A stretch of 64,000 nucleotides of DNA from an uncultured Collinsella sp. (GCA_900542555.1 UQNU01000003.1:1-64000), one strand, 5' to 3'. Positions 8,379-20,205 are shown, numbered from the stretch's first letter. Program-made: numbers and translations. Notes: generated by a model not told the origin, from the sequence alone.

Positions 8379-9149
8379 TTGGCAAACGATACGAATGACG
8401 CGATGGGTGCGAGCGGTGCTGCCGGCGTTGAGAGCACGCCGCTCATCGAGTTTCGCGACGTGGCGTTTTCCTATGCGGGCCATACGGTGGTCGACGGCGT
8501 TTCGCTGCAGGTGAACCGTGGAGAGCTTGTTGCCCTGCTAGGTCCCAACGGCTGCGGCAAGACGACGATCATGCGTCTTATTAACGGCCTTGAGCTTGCG
8601 GACGCGGGTGCGTACCTGTTCGACGGGCATACGGTCGATGCGGCATATCTCAAGGATTCCGCGACGGCCCAGCGGTTCCATCAGCGCGTGGGCTTTGTGT
8701 TCCAAAACGCCGATGCGCAGCTCTTTTGCGCCACGGTCGGCGAGGAAGTCGCGTTTGGCCCGGCTCAAATGGGGCTGCCGGCAGACGAGCTCGAGCGCCG
8801 CGTCTGCGATGCCATGGAGCTGTTCCAGGTTGCCGATCTGGTCGATGCCTCGCCTTATCAGCTCTCGGGCGGGCAAAAGAAGCGTGTTGCGCTGGCGGCC
8901 GTCGTGTCGATGAACCCCGATATCCTGGTGCTCGACGAGCCTACCAACGGACTTGACGAGGACTCGTGCGACATCGTGGTCAACTTTCTACTGGCCTATG
9001 TAGCTGCCGGCAAGACGGTCTTGATGAGCACGCATCATCAGGATTTGGTGCGGCGCCTGGGTGCCCGCGCCATCTATATCGATCGATATCACCATGTGGT
9101 CGAGGCGCCGGTGTCGTCGTATGGAACCGAGAGCGGCGCTGCGGAATAG
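8379..9149 (+). CDS. cbiO: ECF transporter ATP-binding protein (CbiO/EcfA)
   Basis: A 256-residue ABC ATPase that powers the CbiM/CbiQ uptake complex on the cytoplasmic face. Walker A GPNGCGKTT is at 55-63, the Q-loop is in VFQNADAQLF, the signature LSGGQKKRVALA is near 163, and Walker B with the D-loop is VLDEPTNGLDED. The start is read as a TTG at 8379, preceded by GGGAAGG about nine bases upstream. A later in-frame ATG (M9) is an alternative. Only one ATPase gene is present, so the complex probably uses a homodimer. Confidence 0.93.
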   Translation: MANDTNDAMGASGAAGVESTPLIEFRDVAFSYAGHTVVDGVSLQVNRGELVALLGPNGCGKTTIMRLINGLELADAGAYLFDGHTVDAAYLKDSATAQRFHQRVGFVFQNADAQLFCATVGEEVAFGPAQMGLPADELERRVCDAMELFQVADLVDASPYQLSGGQKKRVALAAVVSMNPDILVLDEPTNGLDEDSCDIVVNFLLAYVAAGKTVLMSTHHQDLVRRLGARAIYIDRYHHVVEAPVSSYGTESGAAE

Positions 9150-9197
9150 TTGCTGCGTAGAGCGTGCGTAGCCGTCCGCGCGGCTTTGCCGTGATGG

Positions 9198-9203
9198 TAT
9201 AGT
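9198..9203 (+). promoter_or_regulatory. Candidate -10 box (TATAGT)
   Basis: TATAGT lies about 30 bases before the start of the phospholipase C-like gene. No clear -35 is visible. It suggests this gene has its own promoter, separate from the transporter operon. Confidence 0.4.
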
Positions 9204-9228
9204 TATCCAGGTTTTTATGGGGGTGGCT

Positions 9229-10077
9229 ATGCCAAGCTGGAACATTCATATCGCTCAGACGGAGCGTTTGCTGGAGCGCACCGGTGCGCTTGCCAATAGC
9301 GTGCGCGACCGCAATGCCTTTTTGTTTGGCTGCGTGGTTCCGGACATTTTTGTGGGCTATATGGTTCCCGGTATCGCTGATCCCATTCCGTATCGCATTA
9401 CGCACTTTGCAAAGCCCGAGCCTATCCCTAAGCCTCGTGAGCATGAGTTCTGGGATACCTATGTGGCACCGTTGCTTAAAAGTTCGCCCACCGGTGCGTC
9501 AGCCGCGGCGACCTCGATTATCGAGGAGCGCGAGCGACTGAATCGCGTGCACTATCCCCAGCGCTACAGGGATGCTGAGCCGGTTGTCGGTCCCGGCGCT
9601 CGTGAGTTCTCGCTTGCGTCCGAAGATGTGGCGCAGTCGTTGCTCGATTTGACACTGGGTGTCTGGTCGCATCTGGTGGCCGATACCGTATGGAATACGC
9701 GCGTGAATCAGTACCTGGAGGCGCACGGCGGCAAGCCGTGCGAGGAGTTCCGCATTAAAAAGCAAGGCGACTTTGACTGGTTCGGCAAGACGCTCGGCAT
9801 TGTTTCGATTCCGCGCGCGACCGATCGCCTGTATACTGCGGCGACGCGTTTTGGGCAGTATCCCATCCATAAGGAGTATGTGCTCAAGACCATCGGCGTC
9901 ATGCACGAGATCGTGCGCGAAAACCCCGGCGAGCCCGACCATCCGCCATACCGCCTGCTGACCGAGAAATTCTTCGACGCAACGTTTACCGAGGTCATCG
10001 AGCTGACCGAGGCGGGATTTGCGACTCGCGTTGCTGCTTCTGGCGTTCCCGCAGTCCCCCTGATTGCTAGCTGCTAG
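9229..10077 (+). CDS. Zinc-dependent phospholipase C-like protein
   Basis: A 282-residue protein beginning MPSWNIHIAQTERL, like bacterial proteins assigned to the zinc-dependent phospholipase C family, which use scattered His/Asp ligands. Candidate ligands are His7, the Asp in VVPDIF, His in RITHF, and His/Asp in WSHLVADTVWN. No signal peptide is visible, so it may be cytoplasmic and its substrate is unknown. The ATG at 9229 is preferred over one 12 bases upstream because GGGGG sits five bases before it and because the family start is MP.W. It stands alone. Confidence 0.7.
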   Translation: MPSWNIHIAQTERLLERTGALANSVRDRNAFLFGCVVPDIFVGYMVPGIADPIPYRITHFAKPEPIPKPREHEFWDTYVAPLLKSSPTGASAAATSIIEERERLNRVHYPQRYRDAEPVVGPGAREFSLASEDVAQSLLDLTLGVWSHLVADTVWNTRVNQYLEAHGGKPCEEFRIKKQGDFDWFGKTLGIVSIPRATDRLYTAATRFGQYPIHKEYVLKTIGVMHEIVRENPGEPDHPPYRLLTEKFFDATFTEVIELTEAGFATRVAASGVPAVPLIASC

Positions 10078-10178
10078 CCGGCCGGCTTAACGGTGAACAG
10101 TTCATCCCAATTGACCAACAGCTCCCGTCGCAGGGCATCTTCGGTGGTACGCTCGGCATCGGAAAGGTTCGCGACTGA
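10074..10178 (-). pseudogene. Possible 3' remnant of a lost protein-coding gene
   Basis: On the minus strand a 34-codon open stretch ending in TAG reads like the charged C-terminal tail of a normal protein (contains ERTTEDALRREL and NWDELFTVKPAG). It has no start codon. A TGA in the same frame cuts it off at 10179-10181, and adjacent sequence continues protein-like in another frame. I do not recognise the parent gene. It could be chance, given the high GC content. Confidence 0.35.
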
Positions 10179-10214
10179 TCACAAATCGATGAAGCGGCAT
10201 ATGAAGTAGGTCCT

Positions 10215-10252
10215 AAAAAAGGGCCCGGAAGGCAAAGCCTTCCGGGCCCTTT
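10215..10252 (-). terminator. Intrinsic terminator of pyk
   Basis: A perfect 13-bp stem (10221-10233 with 10237-10249, three-base loop) is followed on the minus strand by six T (10215-10220). It lies about 30 bases past the pyk stop. Confidence 0.95.
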
Positions 10253-10280
10253 GCAATGCAAGTGTGCTTGCAAGTGCGAT

Positions 10281-11741
10281 TTAGCGCACCTGAGCGACGT
10301 AAGCGACGTTGGTCGAGGAGACCTTGTCCTCGAGCTGGACGCTCATGCGGGGATCGCCGGCGGTGGCGACGGTCAGATCGCCGGCCTCGACGTAGCCGAG
10401 CTCCTTAGCGGTCTCGATCGCCTTGACGATCGTGCCGTTGACGGTGCCCTGGGTAATCTCGGCCTGGTGCGGGATAACGCCCCAGTACATAATCATTTGC
10501 TGGACGGCCCACTCGTGGCGGGAGAACGCGCAGATCGGCATGTTGGGACGGAAGTGCGAGATCAGGCGAGCGGTACGACCGGTGGTCGTCGGCACGGTGA
10601 TGCACTTGGCGCCAACGGTGGTAGCCATGTTCACAGCGGACATACCCACAACGTTGTTGACGACGCGGGTGCCGTGAGCATCGGCCGGAACCTCGAGCGG
10701 AGCGTGAGCCGGGAGGTACTTCTCGGTCTCGAGAGCAATGCTGGCCTGCATCTTGACGGCCTCGACCGGGTACTTACCGGCAGCGGACTCGCCGGACAGC
10801 ATAACGGCGTCGGTGCCGTCGTAAATGGCGTTAGCAACGTCGGCAACCTCGGCGCGCGTCGGGCGCGGGTTCTGCTGCATGGAGTCGAGCATCTGCGTAG
10901 CGGTGATAACAGGCTTGTAGGCCGCGTTGCACTTGGCGATGATCTCCTTCTGGATGTGCGGAACGAGCTCGGGCTTGATCTCGATGCCCAGGTCGCCACG
11001 GGCGACCATGATGCCGTCGGAAGCCTCGAGGATCTCGTCGAAGTTCTCGACGCCCAGGGCGCACTCGATCTTCGGGAAGATCGTCACGTGCTCGCCACCG
11101 TTCTCGCGGCAAAGCTCGCGGATGCCGCGGACGGACTCGCCGTCACGGATGAAGGAAGCGGCAATGTAGTCGATGTTCTCGGTCAGGCCAAAGAGGATGT
11201 CCTGACGATCGCGCTCGGTGATAGCAGGCAGCGAGATGTTGACGTTGGGCATGTTGACGCCCTTGCGCTCGCCGATTAGGCCGTCGTTCTTAACGACGCA
11301 GGTCATGTCCTGGCCGTCGACGGACTCGACCTCGAGGGCAACCAGACCGTCATCAATCAGGATGAGGGAGCCCTTCTCGACCTCGGAGGGCAGAGCCAGG
11401 TAGTCGAGGGAGATGTGCTCAGAGGTGCCGTGGAAATCCTCGGACGTGGGCTGAGCGGTGACGACGATCTTATCGCCGGTCTTGACGGCAACCTTCTTGC
11501 CGTCGACCAGAAGGCCGGTGCGGACCTCGGGGCCCTTGGTGTCGAGCAGGATGCCGACGGGCAGACCGAGCTCCTTGGAAATACGACGGACGCGCTCGAT
11601 GCGACCGTGGTGCTCGTCGTAGGATCCGTGCGAGAAGTTAAAACGGGCGACGTTCATGCCCGCCTTGATCATCTCGCGGATGGTCTCGTCGCTATCGCAG
11701 GCGGGACCCATGGTGCATACAATCTTGGTGCGCTTGTACAT
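10281..11741 (-). CDS. pyk: Pyruvate kinase
   Basis: A 486-residue cytosolic glycolytic enzyme that converts phosphoenolpyruvate and ADP to pyruvate and ATP. Visible signatures are the N-terminal KIVCTMGPA, the GPEVRTG active-site loop, IFPKIE with the catalytic Lys, and MVARGDLGIEI. The lid B domain lies at about 70-170 and the regulatory C domain from about 350. The length is normal for the short form, without an extra PEP-utiliser domain. The ATG at 11741 has GGAGG upstream. It is a single-gene unit with its own promoter and terminator. Confidence 0.97.
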   Translation of the reverse strand: MYKRTKIVCTMGPACDSDETIREMIKAGMNVARFNFSHGSYDEHHGRIERVRRISKELGLPVGILLDTKGPEVRTGLLVDGKKVAVKTGDKIVVTAQPTSEDFHGTSEHISLDYLALPSEVEKGSLILIDDGLVALEVESVDGQDMTCVVKNDGLIGERKGVNMPNVNISLPAITERDRQDILFGLTENIDYIAASFIRDGESVRGIRELCRENGGEHVTIFPKIECALGVENFDEILEASDGIMVARGDLGIEIKPELVPHIQKEIIAKCNAAYKPVITATQMLDSMQQNPRPTRAEVADVANAIYDGTDAVMLSGESAAGKYPVEAVKMQASIALETEKYLPAHAPLEVPADAHGTRVVNNVVGMSAVNMATTVGAKCITVPTTTGRTARLISHFRPNMPICAFSRHEWAVQQMIMYWGVIPHQAEITQGTVNGTIVKAIETAKELGYVEAGDLTVATAGDPRMSVQLEDKVSSTNVAYVAQVR

Positions 11742-11814
11742 TCAGACCTCCATCTGACATCGTCTTGCGCTGATAGATAAACCATAAGAAATAAAACTGA
11801 GATGATTATAACGA

Positions 11815-11820
11815 AATGGC
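11815..11820 (-). promoter_or_regulatory. pyk promoter -10 (TATAAT)
   Basis: A perfect TATAAT on the minus strand, 74 bases before the pyk ATG. The -35 region is weak. Confidence 0.65.
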
Positions 11821-12034
11821 GACCGAATACCCCAAAAAATCGACCGTATGCCGAATTAGAAGTTCATTTTTTGCGAAAAAACGGTATATGAAAAATCTTT
11901 ACCAACCGTTCTGACCGCTGCTATCTGGGCGATATTTCAGTTTGACGATGCGCCGAAGAAAAAACGTTTTATCAATGTTGAGCATCACACGGTCTGCATC
12001 GTTGCACTCGAGCCGTGTTTCCAATTGGAATGTT

Positions 12035-12064
12035 TTGGCTAGACGCGCCGCTTTGGGGTACCAT
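12035..12064 (+). promoter_or_regulatory. Promoter of the P-type ATPase gene
   Basis: TTGGCT (12035-12040), an 18-bp spacer, then TACCAT (12059-12064). It gives a 5' UTR of about 110 nt. Confidence 0.6.
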
Positions 12065-12119
12065 AGCTCCACTATCAACTGCCGCTCAGCACGGCAGCCT
12101 TGATGAGCCCTTGCCCTTC

Positions 12120-12171
12120 TCCTGGGAATTATGATCGGGCATCAATCTGCTGAGTGGCCCGAATCCCAGGA
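12120..12171 (+). promoter_or_regulatory. 5' UTR hairpin overlapping the ribosome-binding site
   Basis: TCCTGGGA (12120-12127) pairs perfectly with TCCCAGGA (12164-12171). The right arm includes part of the AGGAGG ribosome-binding site of the ATPase gene. Nested pairing of TCGGGC with GCCCGA extends the structure. It could restrict translation. No known riboswitch consensus was recognised. Confidence 0.5.
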
Positions 12172-12182
12172 GGGGACTCTAT

Positions 12183-14864
<2,682 letters not shown>

Positions 14865-14887
14865 GTCGAAAGGCCATCCCTCCCACC

Positions 14888-14978
14888 GGCCCGACCGCCT
14901 GCGGGGTTTCTTCTTCGCTGGTCCTCGCGCTTCGCGCTGCGGGATCGCTCAGAAGAAACCCCTCTCGGCGGTCGGGCC
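14888..14978. repeat. Large branched palindrome, copy 2 (possible terminator)
   Basis: A perfect 12-bp outer stem (14888-14899 with 14967-14978), the same internal loop TGC / TCTC as copy 1, and a perfect 12-bp second stem (14903-14914 with 14951-14962). An inner GTCCTCG..TTC..TGCGGGA module holds a GCGC-TTC-GCGC hairpin. Stems differ in sequence from 6122-6216 but all stay paired. It lies 23 bases past the ATPase stop. Confidence 0.85.
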
Positions 14979-15020
14979 TTCGGACAACCTCTCGGGACCG
15001 TAAGCTGAGGGAAAGTTTGT

Positions 15021-15055
15021 GAGCCGATCGAGCGTTTGCTCGACCGGCTCTTTTT
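15021..15055 (+). terminator. Intrinsic terminator downstream of the ATPase
   Basis: GAGCCG-A-TCGAGC pairs with GCTCGA-C-CGGCTC and is followed by TTTTT. A partial echo of the tail (GCTCTTTTTGATTT) repeats about 30 bases further on. Confidence 0.85.
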
Positions 15056-15134
15056 GATTTAGGGCTTTGCCCGGCCAGCTCTTTTTGATTTAAAATACCT
15101 GCTCAGTTGTGATTTATGGTGCTGGGAGGCGCTT

Positions 15135-16319
15135 GTGGGCAAGGCGAAGGCTAAGGCGAAGAAAAAGACGACGGGGGCGCGGACTAAGCGCGATCGTCGT
15201 CGGAAGCTTGCGACCGAGGCCCCCGCGTCTGCCGAGGAGCTGCTGGCAAGCGTGCCGGGACTCGACGCGCTGCAGGACGTTCCGGCGTTTGATGACCTGC
15301 CGGTCGATGAAGCCCAGCAGACTGCCTTTGACGATTTTTGCGCACATGCCGAGGAACCCGAGCAGATGCAGCTTGGCGCCGTGGTGCGCTTGGATCGCGG
15401 GTTTCCACTGGTGGCGACTGCCGATGACACGTTTCGTGCCGAGCATGCCGTGGGGTTTGCCAAGTCGCGCGGCGAGGACGAGGTCCTGCTGCCCGCTGTG
15501 GGCGATCGTGTGGCGGTACGCCGCGCTCCCGGGCACGATATGGGTGTGATTGAGTGCGTGCTGCCGCGCCGTACGAGCTTTGAGCGTTGGCGCGGCCGTG
15601 CCCGCGGAGAGCGTCAGGTGCTCTGCTCCAACGTGGATAGCGTGCTAATCGTGCAGGCGCTCGGTGCCGGCGAGGTGCTGCTCGACCGCGTGGCGCGCTC
15701 GCTGGTGTTGGCGCTCGACTGCGATGCCGAGCCGGTGGTGGTGCTCACCAAAGCTGACCGCTGCGATGCCGAGGAGCTCGAGCGCGATCTGGACCGCGTG
15801 CGCCGCCTGGTGGGTCCGGACGTGCGCGTGATCGTGACGTCCTCTGCCGAGGGGCGCGGCCTGGACGAGGTTCGTTCCTGCGTGCCTGCCGGGGGCTGTG
15901 CCATGATTTTGGGCGAATCGGGTGCCGGCAAGTCGACGCTGCTCAATGCGCTGCTGGGCCACGATACGTTGGCGACTGGCGGTGTGCGCGAACGCGACGA
16001 CCAGGGCCGTCACACTACCGTCGCGCGCGTGATGGTGGCACTGCCGGGCGACGCCGGCGTGATCGCCGATGCCCCGGGCCTGCGCAGCCTACCGCTCGTG
16101 GGTCACGAGCGGGGTCTGGCGCGCGCCTTCCCCGAGATTGTCGAGGCATCGCGCGCGTGCCGGTTTGGCGATTGCACGCATACCCATGAGCCGGGTTGTG
16201 CCGTTCGCGAGGCCGAGGACGCCGGGCAGATCGACAGTCTGCGTTTGGAAACGTTCCAAAACCTGGCGTCATCCATGCGCGTGAGTGCTCAAATGCTCGA
16301 TCCCGATGTCCATCTGTAA
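15135..16319 (+). CDS. rsgA: Ribosome small-subunit-dependent GTPase A
   Basis: A 394-residue circularly permuted GTPase that acts in late 30S subunit maturation. An N-terminal Lys/Arg-rich extension (about 1-25) and OB fold precede the GTPase domain, in which LTKAD (G4) comes before the P-loop GESGAGKS (260-267), as expected for RsgA. The C-terminal zinc finger shows CRFGDCTHTHEPGC. Family members are usually 290-350 residues, and the excess is the basic N-terminus. The GTG at 15135 has TGGGAGG six bases upstream. Confidence 0.95.
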   Translation: MGKAKAKAKKKTTGARTKRDRRRKLATEAPASAEELLASVPGLDALQDVPAFDDLPVDEAQQTAFDDFCAHAEEPEQMQLGAVVRLDRGFPLVATADDTFRAEHAVGFAKSRGEDEVLLPAVGDRVAVRRAPGHDMGVIECVLPRRTSFERWRGRARGERQVLCSNVDSVLIVQALGAGEVLLDRVARSLVLALDCDAEPVVVLTKADRCDAEELERDLDRVRRLVGPDVRVIVTSSAEGRGLDEVRSCVPAGGCAMILGESGAGKSTLLNALLGHDTLATGGVRERDDQGRHTTVARVMVALPGDAGVIADAPGLRSLPLVGHERGLARAFPEIVEASRACRFGDCTHTHEPGCAVREAEDAGQIDSLRLETFQNLASSMRVSAQMLDPDVHL

Positions 16320-16336
16320 TTGATTTTTCCTATGAC

Positions 16337-16371
16337 AGCCGTCTCCCAACTGTTCGGGAGACGGCTTTTTT
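16337..16371 (+). terminator. Intrinsic terminator of rsgA
   Basis: An 11-bp stem AGCCGTCTCCC / GGGAGACGGCT (16337-16347 with 16356-16366) and a run of six T. Confidence 0.95.
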
Positions 16372-16468
16372 GCTGCGGAAAAGCCTCGAAACATGCAGTT
16401 TGCTGACGTGCTGGCCAAAACCTTGCCACGAGCTTGACGGGCTGGTCAGCTTTTGGTCAGTGATTGGT

Positions 16469-16497
16469 TTGACATCGAAAACCAAGATCGCGATTGC
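16469..16497 (+). promoter_or_regulatory. Weak candidate promoter of the Tad operon
   Basis: A perfect TTGACA (16469-16474) is followed at 17 bp only by GATTGC, a poor -10. It is the only recognisable element between the rsgA terminator and cpaB. Confidence 0.3.
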
Positions 16498-16571
16498 GCC
16501 GCTTTGCGCTCTGACCGCCCAGACAATGGTGGTACGGGCATTCGCCCGGCACTGCCATGAGAGGAGCGGCC

Positions 16572-17231
16572 GTGAACAAGAGCAAGCGCATCGCCATCAG
16601 TCTGGTCGCGGGCGTGCTCGCTGCTCTGCTCTGCATGGTTTACGGCTCGTCGATCCGCTCGCAAGCCGAACAGGTCCAGGCTGAGACCTTGGCCAAGTAC
16701 GGTGGCGATCGCGTCGAGGTATGCGTCGCGGCGCGCGATATCGATGTTGGCGAGACCCTCGATGAGACCAATGTCATAACCCAGGAATGGCTGACGAGTC
16801 TGCTGCCGCGTGACGCGGCGACCGAGCTGCGCCAGGTGCGCGGCGACGTGACGACTTCGCGTATTCCCAAAAACGCCGTGATCTGCAATGTCTACACCAA
16901 GGCCGAGAGCCACAAGCTCGAGGTGCCTAAGGGCAAGGTCGCCGTTTCGGTGGCGGTCGATGCCGAGCACTCGGTCGGCGGTGCCACGGGCGTGGGCAGC
17001 TATGTGGACGTGTACGTGCAAAAAGATGGCGTAACCGATCGACTGTGCGGCGCGCACGTGATCGATACCAGTGAGAATTCCGGTGCCACGCGCGAGGGCA
17101 AGATCGAATGGGTGACGCTGGCGGCTGACCCCGAAGACGTCAAGGAACTGCTGGGAGCCTCGGGCAAGGGAACGGTCAGCTTGACGATTCCCGCCACGGC
17201 GCGCGGCAAAAAGAGCGGAGGCGACGAGTGA
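16572..17231 (+). CDS. cpaB: Tad pilus assembly protein CpaB/RcpC
   Basis: A 219-residue protein with one N-terminal membrane segment (about 7-24) and a SAF-type domain (VEVCVAARDIDVGETL, about 49-64) followed by an RcpC-like region. CpaB proteins are envelope components of Flp pilus biogenesis. The start is taken as the GTG at 16572 because GAGAGGA sits six bases upstream; an in-frame ATG 15 bases earlier lacks such a site. First gene of the Tad operon. Its stop overlaps the tadZ start (ATGA). Confidence 0.85.
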   Translation: MNKSKRIAISLVAGVLAALLCMVYGSSIRSQAEQVQAETLAKYGGDRVEVCVAARDIDVGETLDETNVITQEWLTSLLPRDAATELRQVRGDVTTSRIPKNAVICNVYTKAESHKLEVPKGKVAVSVAVDAEHSVGGATGVGSYVDVYVQKDGVTDRLCGAHVIDTSENSGATREGKIEWVTLAADPEDVKELLGASGKGTVSLTIPATARGKKSGGDE

Positions 17232-18880
17232 TGAAGGCGATCTGGCTTGCGTGCTGCGCGTGCGGCGATTACGGGCTGTTGCAGCGGGAAGTCGAGGGCC
17301 GTGACGCGGGTGCACAGGTGCTTCGCGTGGGTGACCTGGACGGGCTGGTTTCCATGGCGCGGGCGTTTCCGTCGCGCCGCGGGGCTGCCATCATCGCGGC
17401 GTCTCTGTTTGATACCGAAGATGTGCGCAAGGCTGTTGCGCGCCTGACGGCCGAAGGCCGCGTGAGTCGCGTGGTCGTGTTGATAGAAGCGCTCGATCCG
17501 TCGGATATCGAGGGGCTGTTTCGCGCGGGGGCGACCGAGGTCATCGCTGCGCACAGTATATGCGGCAACGGGCGTGCGGGCGAGGGAGCGGTTGATTCCG
17601 ATCGGCGCATGACGATTGAGCCCGATGCTTTTGTTGATAGGGAACCCGGGGCGCCTCGCGCTACAAGAGGCCCGCGTGTTGATGATTATGGAAAAGCGGA
17701 AGCCGAGCATGGTCGGCGCCCCCGGAACCCCCTTGTATACGATGATGCTGGAGGGCCGGCGCAGCATGCTGGCGACTCTCCGGCTGTAGATATGGGATAC
17801 GTGCACGGCGTGAATCTGGCGGATGAACTCGACGAAGTTGAGGGCTTTGCCGGGTGCGGCGAGTTGTCGCTGATGCGGCATGAGCAGATTGCACAGAACG
17901 AGCCTGCCTCGCAGACCGAACAAGCCGCCATGCCGGCTTGGACGCAGCGTGTGGTTGCGGCGGGGGAGACGGGGACGCTGTCACCGACGCCCGCTCCGCC
18001 GCCTCCGATGCCGCCGGCAGACGCTGCCGCTCCGCAGCATCGAGCTCCGGTCATCTGCGCCATTTCGGGTTCGGGCGGTTGCGGCAAGTCGACGATCGCT
18101 GCCACCATGGCACACGCATCGTCGCTGTTGGGCTTGCGTGCCGCCGTGCTCGACCTGGACCTGATGTTTGGAAACCTTTACGACTTGTTAGGCGTCGATG
18201 CTCCGCGCGATATGGCGGCACTTATCGAGCCGTCGGCGGCGGGCACGCTCACCGAGCCGGATATCGTGGCCGCATCGATGCGCGTGGCGCCGGGCGTTAC
18301 GCTCTGGGGTCCCGTCGCGGCGCCCGAGCAAGCCGAGCTCATGGCACGTCCGGTGGAGCTACTGCTTGATGTTCTGCGTCGCGAATCCGACGTGGTCTTT
18401 ATCGATACCTCGGTCTTTTGGGGCGACGCCGTGGCGGCTGCGGTGGCGGCGAGCGACCGTTGCCTGGTCGTTGGCGATGCTGCGGTGTCGTCCGCGACAT
18501 CGGCGTCGCGCGTCATTGAGCTGGCAAGTCGAGTAGGTGTGCCGCGCACGCGCATGAGCGCTGTATTCAACCGGTTTGGCGCGCGCGGGGCAGACGAGGA
18601 CGTCGCCATGCGCTTTGAGATTGCCTGTGCGTTGAGCTCCAAGATTCGTATCGCCGATGGCGGGCAGGATCTCGCCGCGCTCATGGCGTTTGGGCGCGCT
18701 GACGAGGCAGTGGGGCAGACCAGCGCTTTTGCGACCAGCGTGCGCGAGGCCACGCGCGAGATGCTCGTGGAACTGGGGTGCGCCGTCGGCCCTTGGAGCG
18801 ATATGGTCGCCGACCGTGCAACGCGCACCGAACGCCCGCGTATCCGCCTTCCCTGGTCGCGCGAGGGTGATCAGCGATGA
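17231..18880 (+). CDS. tadZ: Tad pilus localisation ATPase TadZ/CpaE
   Basis: A 549-residue ParA/MinD-like ATPase thought to position the Tad machine. An N-terminal receiver-like domain (about 1-110) is followed by a low-complexity linker with a Pro run (about 250-265). The P-loop ATPase comes next, with the deviant Walker A GSGGCGKST near 279-287 and LDLDLMFGNLYDLLG just after it. The linker is unusually long. The ATG at 17231 overlaps the cpaB stop; a GTG one codon earlier is possible. It overlaps tadA by four bases, so the two are coupled. Confidence 0.88.
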   Translation: MKAIWLACCACGDYGLLQREVEGRDAGAQVLRVGDLDGLVSMARAFPSRRGAAIIAASLFDTEDVRKAVARLTAEGRVSRVVVLIEALDPSDIEGLFRAGATEVIAAHSICGNGRAGEGAVDSDRRMTIEPDAFVDREPGAPRATRGPRVDDYGKAEAEHGRRPRNPLVYDDAGGPAQHAGDSPAVDMGYVHGVNLADELDEVEGFAGCGELSLMRHEQIAQNEPASQTEQAAMPAWTQRVVAAGETGTLSPTPAPPPPMPPADAAAPQHRAPVICAISGSGGCGKSTIAATMAHASSLLGLRAAVLDLDLMFGNLYDLLGVDAPRDMAALIEPSAAGTLTEPDIVAASMRVAPGVTLWGPVAAPEQAELMARPVELLLDVLRRESDVVFIDTSVFWGDAVAAAVAASDRCLVVGDAAVSSATSASRVIELASRVGVPRTRMSAVFNRFGARGADEDVAMRFEIACALSSKIRIADGGQDLAALMAFGRADEAVGQTSAFATSVREATREMLVELGCAVGPWSDMVADRATRTERPRIRLPWSREGDQR

Positions 18881-20205
18881 GCCTGCAAACGAGGATTAAG
18901 GCTGCCGGCGCTGCAGCGGCGGCAGCGCCTGTAGATGCGGGGCGTCGCCGCGCGGTGAAACGACGCACCAAGCGCGCCGTGATGGACCGCATGGGTTACG
19001 ACGAAGTGGCGCGTATCAGCGCCTATGTCGACCCGGCACTTGCCCGCTCGGAATTGCGTCCCGCGGTGGAGGCGGCGCTCAATGTTGAGGAGCCGACCGA
19101 TCTCGCGACGACCGAGCGCAAGACCATCATCGACGAGATTTTGGATGACGTGGTGGGCTTGGGGCCGTTGCAGCCGCTCATCGAGGACGACACCGTTACC
19201 GAGATCATGATTAACGGCTGCCGCTCGGCTTTCTTTGAACGCGGCGGCGTCTTGTACCCCATCGAGCATGCGTTTGAGGATGATGAGCAGATCCGTGTGC
19301 TTATCGACCGCATCATCTCGCCACTTGGTCGCCGTATCGACGAGCGCAGCCCCATCGTCAACGCCCGCCTCAAAACGGGCTATCGCGTCAACGCGGTGAT
19401 TCCGCCTGTGGCGATTGACGGACCGATTCTCACCATCCGAAAGTTCTCGGACCGTATCTGCTCGCTGGACGAGCTTGTGGGGCTGGGGTCGCTGCCGCTT
19501 TGGTATGCGCAGCTGCTGTCGTGCGCGGTGTCGCTGCGACAGGACTTGGCGGTTGCGGGAGGCACGGGATCTGGTAAGACCACTCTGCTCAACGCGTTGT
19601 CATGCGAGATTTCCACCGGCGAGCGCATCGTGACGATCGAGGACTCTGCCGAGCTCAAGTTTGCGCATCATCCGCACGTGGTGCGCCTAGAGGCGCGCGA
19701 GGCTTCAATTGAGGGCGAGGGCGCGGTGACGATCCGCGACCTGGTGACCAATGCCCTGCGCATGCGCCCCGACCGCATCGTGGTGGGCGAGGTGCGCGGT
19801 GCCGAGTGCTGCGACATGTTGCAGGCCATGAACACGGGCCACGACGGGTCGCTCACCACACTTCATGCGGGCTCAGAACAGGAGACCGTGGTACGTCTGA
19901 CGTTGCTTGCACGTTATGGCATCGATCTGCCGAGCGAGCTCATCGAGGAGCAGATTGCCATGGCGCTCGACGGCATCGTGATGTCCGAGCGCCACGCCGA
20001 TGGCAGGCGCTTCGTCTCCTCGTATTCGGGGGTGCGTCGCGCCGCGTCGGGCGGCGTAGAGCTCGAGCGCTATGTGACTTTCAATGCCGCCGAGCGCACC
20101 TGGACGCTTGACCGCGAGCCGCCGTTTATCGCAGAAGGCCTGCGGTCGGGGACGCTCACACAAGAGGAGGTGGACGAATGGAGGTCGCTGTGCCCCTCGT
20201 CGTAG
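18877..20205 (+). CDS. tadA: Tad pilus secretion ATPase TadA/CpaF
   Basis: A 442-residue type II/IV secretion ATPase that powers pilin assembly at the membrane. The N-terminal domain contains [12 protein letters not shown]. The C-terminal RecA fold has Walker [10 protein letters not shown] near 228-236, an Asp box (TIEDSAEL), Walker B with [13 protein letters not shown], and the His box around [15 protein letters not shown]. Length and motifs are complete. It overlaps tadZ (ATGA) and tadB. Confidence 0.95.
   Translation: MSLQTRIKAAGAAAAAAPVDAGRRRAVKRRTKRAVMDRMGYDEVARISAYVDPALARSELRPAVEAALNVEEPTDLATTERKTIIDEILDDVVGLGPLQPLIEDDTVTEIMINGCRSAFFERGGVLYPIEHAFEDDEQIRVLIDRIISPLGRRIDERSPIVNARLKTGYRVNAVIPPVAIDGPILTIRKFSDRICSLDELVGLGSLPLWYAQLLSCAVSLRQDLAVAGGTGSGKTTLLNALSCEISTGERIVTIEDSAELKFAHHPHVVRLEAREASIEGEGAVTIRDLVTNALRMRPDRIVVGEVRGAECCDMLQAMNTGHDGSLTTLHAGSEQETVVRLTLLARYGIDLPSELIEEQIAMALDGIVMSERHADGRRFVSSYSGVRRAASGGVELERYVTFNAAERTWTLDREPPFIAEGLRSGTLTQEEVDEWRSLCPSS

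Larger units (their letters stand above)
11742..12182. other. Divergent intergenic region between pyk and the P-type ATPase
   Basis: Holds the pyk promoter (a TATAAT -10 on the minus strand, 11815-11820) and the ATPase promoter and 5' UTR (12035-12171). The middle (about 11830-12000) is A/T-rich for this genome, with runs such as CCCCAAAAAA and GCGAAAAAAC. No gene is visible. Confidence 0.6.

Noticed and set aside
16557..16571. Earlier ATG for cpaB
   Set aside because: No ribosome site; the GTG at 16572 has GAGAGGA at the right distance and starts directly before the membrane segment.
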